Shown: positions 24,237 to 46,706 of the stretch, piece by piece
How the letters are laid out: every line of letters begins with the position of its first letter
Position numbering within the stretch: position 1 is the stretch's first letter
DNA from: Maylandia zebra
Taxonomy: Eukaryota; Chordata; Actinopteri; Cichliformes; Cichlidae
NCBI RefSeq assembly: GCF_041146795.1
Contig: NC_135182.1
Span: forward strand, 33,524,509 to 33,588,508
Reading direction: 5' to 3'
DNA length: 64,000 nucleotides
Translations under genes and position numbers: made by a program
Notes under the pieces: generated by a model
Told to the model about the DNA's origin: nothing
The model's input: the letters and a program-made list of their open reading frames with translations, nothing else
Databases searched by the model: none

Positions 24237-24489
24237 TAATGTTGACTGGTGGTGCAGCTGTTGGTGCAGAGAGACAGTGAAAACAATACTGTCATATTGT
24301 TTGTGAACATTTGCAGATAGTAACTTTAAATCCAACCTTTATTTTAACTGTTGCATGGCTTAGGAAATAGAGGGTTCATGAGAGAGTACTAACTAACCTG
24401 CTGAAAAGATATTTATTTGAACATTTAATTTAAAGGTCTATCATTCAAAGTAGGAATCTGAGCAAATCTTTTATCACTTTACCTTCAGA

Positions 24490-36215
<11,726 letters not shown>

Positions 36216-36261
36216 TGTGGCTCAAAAACAGAACAACTGATATTTTTCGAGTGTAGCCGAG

Positions 36262-36270
36262 CTATTTAAC
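36262..36270 (-). promoter_or_regulatory. TATA-like box of lct copy B
   Basis: GTTAAATAG on the minus strand, about 50 bases upstream of the copy B ATG, at nearly the same distance as the TATA-like box of copy A. Position only. Confidence 0.4.
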
Positions 36271-36739
36271 AGCAATATCTTTCCTTTTTTTTACATTGTT
36301 ACACAATTATTGTTATTGGCACCTCATCTAGTTATCACAAGTGTTTTATTGTAGCTTTGAGAGATAGGCAGATAGACTCTGGACTCTAGAGATAACACCT
36401 TCCCCATCTTCTGTTCTTGAGCTCTGATATACTTTTTATTGCTGTAGAATCATATCTTAGTCATTAATTTTACTACTCCTATCCTAGGTGCTTAATTTTA
36501 GTCTTTTAACTCTTTTATTTACTTTTGACTTATGTTGGTTTGTTTTTATGTTTAACATAGTTAACATTTTACTGTCGAAGTGTTGCAAAGGTGTTGAAAA
36601 CATTATGTTGTTATAATTATTACCACTTTTATTATTGTTATCTGTGAAGCCTTTTTATGTGCAACAAGGTATCAAAAAGATTTATTTGATACAAGTTTAG
36701 TTTTGACATGTATTCATTTATTTGTATTAATAGTAGGGA

Positions 36740-37104
36740 AATCCTACCAGTGACTGGACAAAGATGGACTGAAAGACAGCACAGAGGCATTAATCATGGC
36801 AGTAGCAAGCCCTAAGCACAAGATCAACAGATGCTGGGGTCTACCACACCAGGCAAGACCCCAGGGGCAGGCTGTGTAAAGATGATGCTGAGACAATCTA
36901 GCACATAACAGCAGGGTGCAAGAGTCAGGACATACATGGAAGGCCATAACCAAGTGGCCGACATAGTAAACAGCAACATCTATACTGAGTATGGCCTGGA
37001 AGTCTTGATGTCAAATGAGTGGTTGAGAATTACCAACCAAATTAATATCCTTCCAGATATAAACAAACTGGTGATGGCTAACCAACTGGACATAGCAGTA
37101 AGTA
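36740..37104 (+). pseudogene. LINE C-terminal fragment
   Basis: Plus-strand pieces such as DDAETI.HITAGCK, RHNQVA-like GHNQVADIV, TEYGLEV and KLVMANQLDIAV match the C-terminal end of a common fish non-LTR retrotransposon polyprotein as I remember it. Stops interrupt it. It is cut at 37105 by the next repeat. Confidence 0.55.
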
Positions 37105-37865
37105 CCATATTTTTCGCACTATAAGGCGCACTTAAAATACTTTTATTTTCTCAAAAATTGACAGTGCGCCATATAATCGGTACGCTTTATGTATGAATTC
37201 TGGTTGTGCTTACTGACCTCACACCGATTTTATGTGATAGACAGCGCTCAAAAAATGTTTTAGTATGACTTTGGTAAGCTACGAAACCGCACCGCTTGAT
37301 GGATTGTCGGAGCATTACGGTTACAGTAGTCAGGAGCCTCACGCACTTGGAGTAATCTAGGTCCAAAATTCAGTCCGCTTCAAGTCCCAAAGTCAAACAA
37401 ACACTGCGGCATCACTGAGAGTTAGCAAACTGTCTAAATTATTTCATCTTTAATAAAATGATCAGAGTTTCTCCTTTACCAGGTGTAACAATTAAGTTTA
37501 AATCCAGGCATCCATGAAAACAGAATTTAGTACATTTAATGGAGTTAAAAGTTAGCAGGAAGTTAGCTCGCTAGTTTCCAACTAAACATGACATACCATG
37601 TTCTGACTAGGAGATTTCTGAAAAGATTAAAACGTACACCTCTGCTATCACTTCCAACATAAGTGAAGACAGAAAACTAAACAGCAGTGGCGTTTGTACG
37701 GTTACTGAAGTTGGACTATCTGGTATATAATGTTGTGCTACATGATCGCTAGCGACACAGCTATGTTAGCATAACACTAGCACAGTGAAGCTGGAGGATG
37801 AACACCAACTTTTTTCCACTCGATAAAAGTTAACGTGAGGGTTCCCAGTGGTTAGGGTTGAGGGC
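37105..37865 (+). repeat. Dispersed repeat, arm 1 of a large inverted pair
   Basis: Begins ACCATATTTTTCGCACTATAAGG and runs to GTTAACGTGAGGGTT. The inverse of nearly the whole stretch is found at 39270-39965, estimated at 85-90% identity by eye. Probably a DNA-transposon family; no coding region. Confidence 0.75.
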
Positions 37866-37934
37866 ATGGCAAGATGCTGTAAACAGACCAAACTTTAGTC
37901 AGGAGAACAACTGAGATAATACATAACACATATA

Positions 37935-38226
37935 TGGTAAATGGTCTGTATTTCTATAGCGCTTTACCAGTCCCTAAGGAGCCCAAAGCGCTTTACACAT
38001 CCAGTCATCCACCCATTCAAACAGTGGTGATGGCAAGCTACATTGTAGCCACAGCCACCCTGGGGCGCACTGGCAGAGGCGAGGCTGCCAGACACTGGCG
38101 CCACCAGGCCCGGGTGAAGTGTCTTGCCCAAGGACACAACAAACGAGACTGTCCAAGCCAGGGCTTGAACCGGCAACCTTCCGATTACAAGCCGACCTCC
38201 CAACTCTTGAGCCACGATCGCCCGTA
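37935..38226 (-). mobile_element. tRNA-derived SINE
   Basis: On the minus strand the head reads GGCGATCGTGGCTCAAGAGTTGG (Pol III A box) and GGTTGCCGGTTCAAGCCC (B box). The body ends in ...AAAGCGCTATAGAAATACAG, a tail shared with fish LINEs. It is the same family as the plus-strand copy at 43072-43262. Not a functional tRNA. Confidence 0.85.
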
Positions 38227-38842
38227 TATGTATACATATATACATAGCACACCATTGTTTTTCTTGTGACATTACCAATAAGTTTGATGTGTCACATGGC
38301 CCTCTTCCTATTGAAAAACCAAAAGTTGTATCCAAGATGGCCAACTTCTAAATGGCCACCATGGTCACCACCCATCTTGAGGAGTTTGCCCCCTCACATA
38401 TACTAATGTGCCACAAACAGGACTTTAATATCACCAACCATTCCCATGTTATTACGGTGTATCCATATAAATGGCCCACCCTGTAGAATGGAACCAAAGG
38501 CACCCGCAGGTGATGATGTTTCGTCGACATTGTTGTGTTTGTTGTTATGTAAATTTGACAAGCTGAACGCATTCCTCGCTGTACAGGAGACACGGCACAA
38601 GATTGATTAACAATGGTCTACAGCCAATCAGGAAGCAGAACACAATGCGCTGAAAAAAAAGCATGCAAAATTGCACAAAAAAAAGCAGAAGGTGAACTGT
38701 GATATAGCAAGGGACCACTGTATTTTTATTTCTTCATTTGAACACAGTAACACACTTCAGTTTCCAATAAGTTTATTGATTGGTTTCAGTACATTTGTTC
38801 TATTTGTAAGGGCGCACATTTTGTTTACTTATATATTTATAC

Positions 38843-40061
38843 TAGGGGTGGGCGATATAAACGATATACGATAGAAACGATATAAATTTGGCCAACGATA
38901 GAGATTTTGACTATACCGCTCTACCACGATAGCGCATGTTGATGATGTCATCAAGCTGCGCCTGTTTTGGTTGAAAGTATTGCAGCGGCTACAACCACTA
39001 TCATCTGCAAATTATGCCAGGCGACAGTAATAACAAAGAGATGAAGCACTGTTGAAATATGGGGAAAGCCAACAACTGCGCTTCCTCCATTTACGTAACA
39101 TTGATTCATTAATGTTGAATTCTCTCGCAGCTGTTCTATTCCCATGTTGTTGCAGTATATTAATAACTAACCTTGTATTGTGGATGAATTATCTGAGTTG
39201 TTCTCCTGACTGAAGTTTGGTCCATGTATAGCATCCTGCTTTGCGATTCCATGTGTCCCCAACCACCAGAAACCCTCACGTTAACTTTTATCGAGTTGGT
39301 GTTCATCCTCCAGCTTCACTGTGCTAGTGTTATGCTAACATAGCTGTGTCGCTAGCGATCACGTAGCACAACATTATATACCAGATTTCAGTAACCCTAC
39401 AAACGCCACTGCTGTTTAGTTTTCTGTCTTCATTTAGGTTGGAAGTGGTAGCGGAGCTGTACGTTTTAATTTGTTTCAAAAATCTCTCAGTCAGAACATG
39501 TTTAGGTGGAAACTAGCGAGCTAACTTCCTGCTAACTTCTAACTCCGTTAAATTTAAATAAATTAAATTTAAATAAATTCTGTTTTTATGGATGCCTGGA
39601 TGTTAAACTTAATTGTTACACCTGGTAAAGCAGCAACACTGATCATTTTATAGAAGATGAATGAATTTAGACAGTTTTTAACTCTCAGTGTTCGTTTGAC
39701 TTTGGGACCTGAAGCGGACGGAGTTTTAGACCCAGATACTCCGCGAGGCTCCTTACTACGGCAGACGTAATGCTCCGACAGTCCATCAAGCAGTGCGGCT
39801 TTGTAGCTTACCAAAGTTGTACTAAAGCATTTTTTGACAGATTTCTGCACGCCGTGTATTACATAAAATCGGTTCGAGGTCAGTAAACACAACCAGAATT
39901 CATATATAAGGTGCACTCTCGATTTTTGAGAAAATTAAAGGATTTTTACGGTGGAAAATATGTTATACAGAAAAAAAAGAATATATCGCGATATATATCG
40001 TTACCGCACATGCTTCAAATTATACCGCAATATGGATTTTAGGTCATATCGCCCAGCCCTA
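38843..40061. mobile_element. hAT element with TAGGG(G/C)TGGGCGATAT ends
   Basis: 1219 bp. Left end TAGGGGTGGGCGATATAA; right end inverted TAGGGCTGGGCGATATGA. Target duplication 7 of 8 (ATTTATAC 38835-38842, ATTCATAC 40062-40069). Most of its right half (39270-39965) is itself an inverted copy of the repeat at 37105-37865. No transposase. Confidence 0.85.
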
Positions 40062-42590
40062 ATTCATACCAATTCATCTTATTCGTGGTTTGGTTTGTGA
40101 CTAATCTTTGTTTCTTTCACCTGCTTCTTACCTTCTATGAACCCTATGAACCTGCTATTCCTGGAGTTACCAGACAAAAGCTGGGCTCAAAGCATCTAAA
40201 ATACATAGAGGGGATGATTGGACTGCACCACCACTTCCTGCCGAAGGAGGAGAAAGTGTATTTTCAAAGATTTTGTATTTGATTAAATACTTGAGTTTAG
40301 GGTTTTAGTGGGTTTTGAGTTTCCTCTTTGGTGTTTAGTTTATTAATAAACCAGACTGTACTGCATCATTTATGTGGTTTATGATTGTGTTTTGTTTAGT
40401 TAGCCCTGTTGTGTCATAGTGATCTGATCAGCCATTATACATACCCCTGTGTGTCATTTCCTGTTTAGGTCAGTGATGTTCGTTTGGGCAGTTGTTTGGT
40501 TTGTTGAGTTCGCAGTTCTTTGCCTGAGTTTAGTTTTGTTTCTTTGACCTCTTTTATGAGCTCAACATTTATTACTTTTTTAAATATAATTTTTGGGGGT
40601 TAAATAAATAAAAACCGTACTTTTCTAATAATTCCTGTGACGACTCCTGCTTTTTCAACTCGGTCCATCACGCCCAAATATAATTTACTTTATGCATGTA
40701 TGTTGTCAATACAAATAATGGCAGTAAGAAACACAGCTTTTAATTGTTATATATAGCATTAATATCACTTTGACCTTCAGAGCAACCTGGTGATTTTGAG
40801 AGGCCAACAGTCAAATTTGAAATGATACTTTAAATCTTTATACACTAGTTTCTACATATTGACTAAACACCAAAGTTATAAAGCTTTTTGACCAGTTTTG
40901 ACCAATAAAACATTAATTTGGCCTTGAAGTCCTTGATGCATGCAAGCCAAATTTTATCTCTACACCGCTACAAAGAAATTATTGCAAATTTTCAGAGCTC
41001 TTGTGTTTGCAGACAGAAAGACTCATACAAACACAAATGCTACCAAAAACGTAACCTCCTTGTTGGAGGTTACAAAGATCTGATCAGACTGAAACTAAAC
41101 ATTTACTTTCTCAATGTCAAATATAAGATAATTACATAATGTAACTAATGTAATCTTGCCATGATGTGTCCCAGATCACTTGAACTTTGATCCACACGTA
41201 TAAAGTTATATCACTTTTTCTTATATAAAAAAGTAATCATCATAAATGCCTAATCTATACGGCTCAAATCAAAAGGCGACACCTGCACCCTAATCAATAA
41301 GATTCAGTTTATTGAACAGGGTTGACAAAAGAATGACTGAGAGATTTGAAACGACCTTGAGATTACAAGATTAAAAAAACAATAAAGCAAAACAACATGT
41401 CTTAATTATTCCTTATGTGTTTCACTTTTTGATTTGAATGTCCTAAAGTTTAGAATAACTTAGTATCAAACTGTCTTTGTTTGAGCCAAAACTTAGATGT
41501 ACAAATCATTACATATCTTTCACACACTGAAATCAACAGAAATGTTTAAATATGAATATCTTTTAAAAAAAATTTATTTCTTTATATTTCACTATAATGT
41601 AATATAAAAAAAAGCATGTAGAATACTTCACATTCACAAGTAATGCATTTTTCAATCAACTTTCAGGTTGAAATGAGCAAACACATGTTGCAAAAATGAA
41701 AATATCAGTACATAGTCTACGCAATTCTGGAGTTTCTATATATTCGCTAAAAAAGGTGAGCTTCAGACCTTTTTTTCTACACATTGTTATAACGATTCCA
41801 GTTTGAAATGATGAAATAATTTTGTTAAATACGGGCATGTTTTGTCTCCAACTATATTTTAACCTGAATTAACTGACTTTTGCAGGACAGCATGTCTCAA
41901 AATCGTGGGTAGGTAAAGTAGGTGTTGAAAATAAAAAATGTGCACATATTTAACCAAATTATTTTCATAGATATCATTTGATCACCTCCTGGAAATTCCT
42001 ACATTTGGTACTATGCGTGTTAATGAAAATAACATTTTCTTCACTTTTATGACTAAGAATTTATTTTTAAAACTATTCTGTCTCATTAGCATTATTATGA
42101 AATGTAGTTATATACTATTCAGAAATTGTTAGGTATAGGGTTAGGTTGGTCCCTACACAGCACCCTACACCTGTGACAAAGACAGGTAGAGCTATGTATG
42201 TTTTATTTATTTAGTTTTTTTCTTCATCATAGACACTAAAACATAGATACTGTTAAATTTGTAAGCGTAGTTATTTATTATCACCATAATTGTATTGGGT
42301 GTTACACTAGATTTCCTTTATCTTCTTTTGTTGACTTATCCACATTTATTTGATTGTTCAGAAATGATCACCCTGCTTTGTGAGATTATATCTTTCATGA
42401 ACACCTGTCCCAAGGTCATGATAAGGAGTGTAGGTTATTCAAGCAGGAGAAAGAATATTGTAGAAAACTATATTTGTTTGTGTATATCTCAATCTCTCTG
42501 AGTGCATTTCAATCTGTGTGGAGATTTGTGTGAGCCTATTGAAAAGTGTGTGTCATCAGATCTCTATGTGTAGTATTAACTATATTTCAG
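40062..42590. other. Intergenic DNA, no gene seen
   Basis: AT-rich. 40370-40690 has T/G-rich words typical of fish repeats (ending GGGGTTAAATAAATAAAAAC). The rest, to 42590, shows no coding region, RNA gene or element I can define. Confidence 0.5.
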
Positions 42591-43035
42591 TTCAATTACA
42601 TTCAAATCACAACAACAGTCACCTCAAGGTGCTTTATATTATAAGGTAGACCCTACAATCATACATACAGAGAAAAACCCAACAATCATATGACCCCCTA
42701 CACTGTAAAGAAATATGTATTATAAAAGTATTTTACTGTGTGCTTTACAGTTTTGTACTGTTCTTCTAGAATATCATTAAATTTACATAAATAGACTGTG
42801 ATTTTACATTTCAAATGTAAATTAAGGTAAAATCACTGTAAATGTAATAAAACATAATTTTCTTGTTTTTTAAATGTATCTGTCTGTACATATGCATATT
42901 TAGATTGTTAAAATACATTCACAAATGTATCATAATTTCACAAATATTTATCCGTTATTTGAAAGATTGAACTGTTAAATTCAAATGTAATGCTATGGAA
43001 AAATATATAAAATGATTCTTATAAACTTTTTTTAC
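42590..43035. repeat. Dispersed repeat tail interrupted by a CACTGTAAA element
   Basis: 42596-42707 (AACAACAGTCACCTCAAGG, TAGACCCTACAAT, GAGAAAAACCCAACAATC) is a familiar fish repeat end. It breaks at CACTGTAAAGAAATATG, which begins an A/T-rich, MITE-like stretch with several ACTGTAAA words. Confidence 0.5.
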
Positions 43036-43071
43036 ATCGAATAATTATTATTATTACTGTTATTTAGGTCG

Positions 43072-43262
43072 ATCGTGGCTCAAGCGTTGGCAGTTTGCCT
43101 TGTAATCAGAAGGTTGCCGGTTCGAGCCCCGGCTCGGACACTCTCGGTTGTTGTGTTTTTAGGCAAGACACTTCACCTATACTGCCCACTGGTGATGGCC
43201 AGAGGGGAATTGTAAAGTGCTTTGAGGGTCTCAAAAAGCGCTATATGAATACAATCCATTAT
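43072..43262 (+). mobile_element. tRNA-derived SINE
   Basis: Head GATCGTGGCTCAAGCGTTGG (A box) and GGTTGCCGGTTCGAGCCCC (B box), a body with GGCAAGACACTTCACC, and a tail AAAAGCGCTATATGAATACA. Same family as 37935-38226, opposite orientation. Confidence 0.88.
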
Positions 43263-43607
43263 TATTTAAACCAACTGTTAACTGTATATTTCTGTACATT
43301 TAAGTATTATTATTCATATTGTCGCATTCATTGACCTTGTTTATAGGTAATTTCATTGTTTGATCACATTAAAATGTACCTAATTTAAGGTTTAAAAGCA
43401 AAAAGAGATGAATAACAAGTATGATTGAATGCAGAGAGGTTTATTAACACATAGTGAGAAAGGTGACTGAAGTAGAAATACTCAATGCATCATGGGAATC
43501 CCCCAGCAGACTACACGTACTGCAGCATAGCTGAGGTTTCAGGGTCACGTGATTCACCCCTAACTATATGCTTTAGCAAAATGGAAAGTTTTTGACCTGT
43601 GAGTCAT

Positions 43608-43780
43608 ACAACGCTACTCAAGTCAAGTGGCTTTTATTGTCATTTCAACCATGTACCGTGGTACGGTACAGAGTGAAATGAGACAATGTTCCTCTGAGAC
43701 CCTGCTTAAAGTGCAATGTGCAAAAATTGCAAAAAACAAGATAAGACAGATGAGTGCTTGGTAGTGATGTGCATGAAGGT

Positions 43781-43855
<75 letters not shown>

Positions 43856-44220
43856 ATTCCAGTCACTGAGTGCTCAGGACTCTGACAGCTTGGGGGAAGA
43901 AACTGTTCCACAGTGTGGTAATGAGGGCCTGGATGCTCCATTACCTCTTTCCAGAAGGCAGCAGGGTGAAGAGTGTGTGTGAGGGGTGTGTGGGGTCCTC
44001 CACAATGATGCTGGTGGCTTTGCGGATGGAGCGGGTGCTATAAGTGTCCGTGATGGAGGGAACAGAGGCTCCAATGATCTTCTCAGCTGTTCTCACTATC
44101 CGTTGTAGGGTATTGAGATCTGATACGATGCAGTTACCATAGCAGAGTGATGCAGCTGCTCAGGACACTCTCGATAGTGCTACTGCAATAGAGTCTGAGA
44201 ACAAAGAGCTGCAAATGGGC
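43608..44220 (-). repeat. Dispersed retroelement-like repeat with (GT)n
   Basis: Starts with TCAAGTCAAGTGGCTTTTATTGTC, an inverted LINE/SINE-type tail, followed by a GT microsatellite (43784-43854). Then comes a G-rich body containing CAGCAGGGTGAAGAGTGTG and TGGGGTCCTCCACAATG, words I associate with a repeat common in fish. No intact frame. Confidence 0.5.
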
Positions 44221-44555
44221 ATGAAAGCTTCCCTTTAATTTATTTGAAAAGCAGTGGTCTGACAGCAAAGTGCATCTGTGTCAGTGCAACATGATCTGTA
44301 CTAAACATTAATGCAACTGAGAAGAAGAAAATATATTTCCAATGGCAAAATACTTTCAGAAAGAAATGATGATAGTTGATCGACAGGGCATGTGTTTGTG
44401 AAAGCCATAGCATAAAAATTTGCAGAATTTTTTATAATCATCAAACCATTCAATTCAATACATTTCAATTTTATTTGTATAGTGTATAGCAAAGTATAAG
44501 AGATTCCAGCATGGTATTTTCATAGCTAAAAAATACATTAAAATTTAATTTGAAA

Positions 44556-44559
<4 letters not shown>

Positions 44560-44597
<38 letters not shown>
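44560..44597 (+). repeat. (CA)n microsatellite
   Basis: CA repeat flanked by the same sequences as the tract at 14802-14875, showing the two regions are paralogous. Confidence 0.95.
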
Positions 44598-44601
<4 letters not shown>

Positions 44602-44646
44602 GTAGTCTTCTGGACAAATTCTTCTAGTCCCAAAGTTTATAACAGC

Positions 44647-46021
44647 CAGTAGCGGTTTTTGATACGGGCGACACGGGCGGTTGCCCGGGGCGGCATCGTG
44701 GTGGGGGGCGGAATCACGGGCATCGGCACAAAAAAGAAATGATCATACTCATGCCGCCCCGACATCAGCCAGCGCATAGTGGGAATGTCACCGAATGTGT
44801 AGGCACGTATCGGCTTTCTATCGCCCATTTGCTGGGCGTAAGGGCGCCCTCCGTTTACGAGGTGCGCCTGCTGCTTGTGGCACAGGGAGGAGAGGGCGGG
44901 GCGGCGGGGATTCTCTGGCTGGCTGTAGCTCGCAGAATAAAAGAAAAGAAAAACAAAACAACAAACACGAAAACAACAGACATCATGATACAGACTTATA
45001 ATTTGCACCGATGTTTTTTCGAAATTCTGTACGCGAAAAGTGAGCACGAGAGCCCTCGGTGCGCCTGCTCGCTGCTGGTCAAAGTAAACTTTATTGTCAT
45101 CTCCGCTACAGTCCAGTATATAGAGAGACGAGACGACGAGGCTCCAGTTACAGCAGTGCAAGTAAACAAACAATAAATATAAGAAGGGTAAGAAAATAAA
45201 TATACACTTTAGGACTCGGGGTAAAGGATCAATAACAATTTGAAATTTATAATTTACTTTGATGATTTAAAGTCTCACACACAACCCGTCGATGTTGCTT
45301 CCAAAAAGAGCACATTTCATTCATAATGTTGTAAATCCAAATCCATTATGTATTCATGAGTTGAATCCTGGGTTGTGCGAAATCCCAGAAATAAACCTTA
45401 GACAAAGTGAATTTGTAAACTAAGGTGTTGGTCTGTTAGGTTATTTTGTGGCGATCCTCGGGTTGGGGGATTTGTTTTCATACTGGAGTGCAAAATTAAA
45501 ACCAGTGGAAGATGGACAAGAAAAGTTCAAAGCCATCAGGTGCTCAGTTTAGAAAAAAGATAAAAGAAGAGGAAGAGAAACAAGCAAAAGATACAGGTAA
45601 GCAGATGTGTGATTGGATCCTGGCAGGTCATCCTGAAACAATCAGAATCAGAATACTTTATTAATCCCTAAAGAAATTATGTGGGTTACAGTTGCTCCAA
45701 GAAGAAATGGTAAAAAATAATAACAGTAACAAACTAAACTTCAAACATTATGTTGCAGATTTTAATATTAATTAGTCAGTGTCAATTGTTGATTTGTCCT
45801 GTTTTCATTGTATGACGAATTATGATGGCCGTTTGCATACTATGCATACTCTCTCTCTCTCTTCATATATGTGTGTGTGTTTCTCTGGTGAAATTCAGTA
45901 TGGTTCCGACAACAGTTTTATGTTAATGTGTACAATCCTTAATATGTTTTACGTGTGTGTTTGGGGGGGGGGGCAGAGGGAGTGTTCGCCCAGGGCGCCA
46001 AACAGGCTAGGACCGCCACTG
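44647..46021 (+). mobile_element. Non-autonomous hAT with empty paralogous site
   Basis: 1375 bp. Left end CAGTAGCGGTTTTT, right end inverted CAGTGGCGGTCCTAG; perfect 8-bp target duplication ATAACAGC (44639-44646, 46022-46029). The same locus without the insert is at 14910-14917. Inside, a G-rich block (45961-45973) and a short nested tail near 45645 (AATCAGAATACTTTATTAATCCC). It retains a first transposase exon (45513-45598) but little else. Confidence 0.92.
45513..45598 (+). pseudogene. First exon of a hAT transposase
   Basis: ATG followed by a Lys/Glu-rich stretch, with KPSGAQFRKK then KEEEEKQAKD, ending at a clean donor ACAG|GTAAG. KPSGAQ.RKK at the extreme N terminus is typical, from memory, of a widespread animal hAT transposase with a TTF/BED-type finger. 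The following exons are missing from the element, so this is a deletion derivative. Confidence 0.65.
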
Positions 46022-46560
46022 ATAACAGCCTACTATAAAAATTATCTTTATTCCATTCACTATTACTCAGATAAACTAATTAAAGCTTTTATATCTTTGA
46101 TGACAGTGGAAGAAAACAGGACTGTTGCCAAACATGGATGACGTCAGCAACACTGCATACTGTCATCAAAGCCCAGAGATTCCCGATCAGCGATGGGCTG
46201 CTCCTCCCCAGCAGCAGAACCAGCAGGCCTAAAATCTCCTTTGTACCCTGAGCCATCAAACTGTACAACTCAGCACTCAGGGTGAGGGGGAAGAGGAGGG
46301 GAGGGGTGGATGATGTCAACCCAGTGAAATAACCAAACAAACACACTGCCAATGTATTACGCTTTACACTTTAATTCCTGGATTTCCTTTCATTATTACC
46401 ATTTTAAATTCTGCTGTTGATTTTTTTATTCTTAATGTTCTATTCTTAATTATTTGTACCTGCTTGGTAATATTGTTTTCTCATTTGTATTTCAGTTAGT
46501 GTTGTGTTGTGCTGCTGGAACCATAATTCCCCTCAGGGGAAATTAAAAAGGTATTAATAA
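46022..46560 (-). repeat. Remainder of the LINE 3'-end segment
   Basis: Continuation of the sequence interrupted by the hAT, parallel to 14918-15330. It ends GAAATTAAAAAGGTATTAATAAGGTTCTATTCTGTTC, a LINE-type 3' tail read on the plus strand. No functional gene. Confidence 0.6.
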
Positions 46561-46706
46561 GGTTCTATTCTGTTCTACAGCAAATAAAATCTACCACCTG
46601 ATACAGATAAAAGACAATTATAATAAGTGATGATTTTAAATCATCTTTATTAAAGGAAACAAGGTTCAAGGTTCAAGGTTCTTTATTTGTCACATGCATA
46701 GTTATA

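Noticed and set aside
43072..43140. Possible tRNA gene (good A and B boxes)
   Set aside because: The boxes belong to a SINE head; the anticodon and acceptor stems do not fold and a LINE-like tail follows. A second copy lies at 37935-38226.
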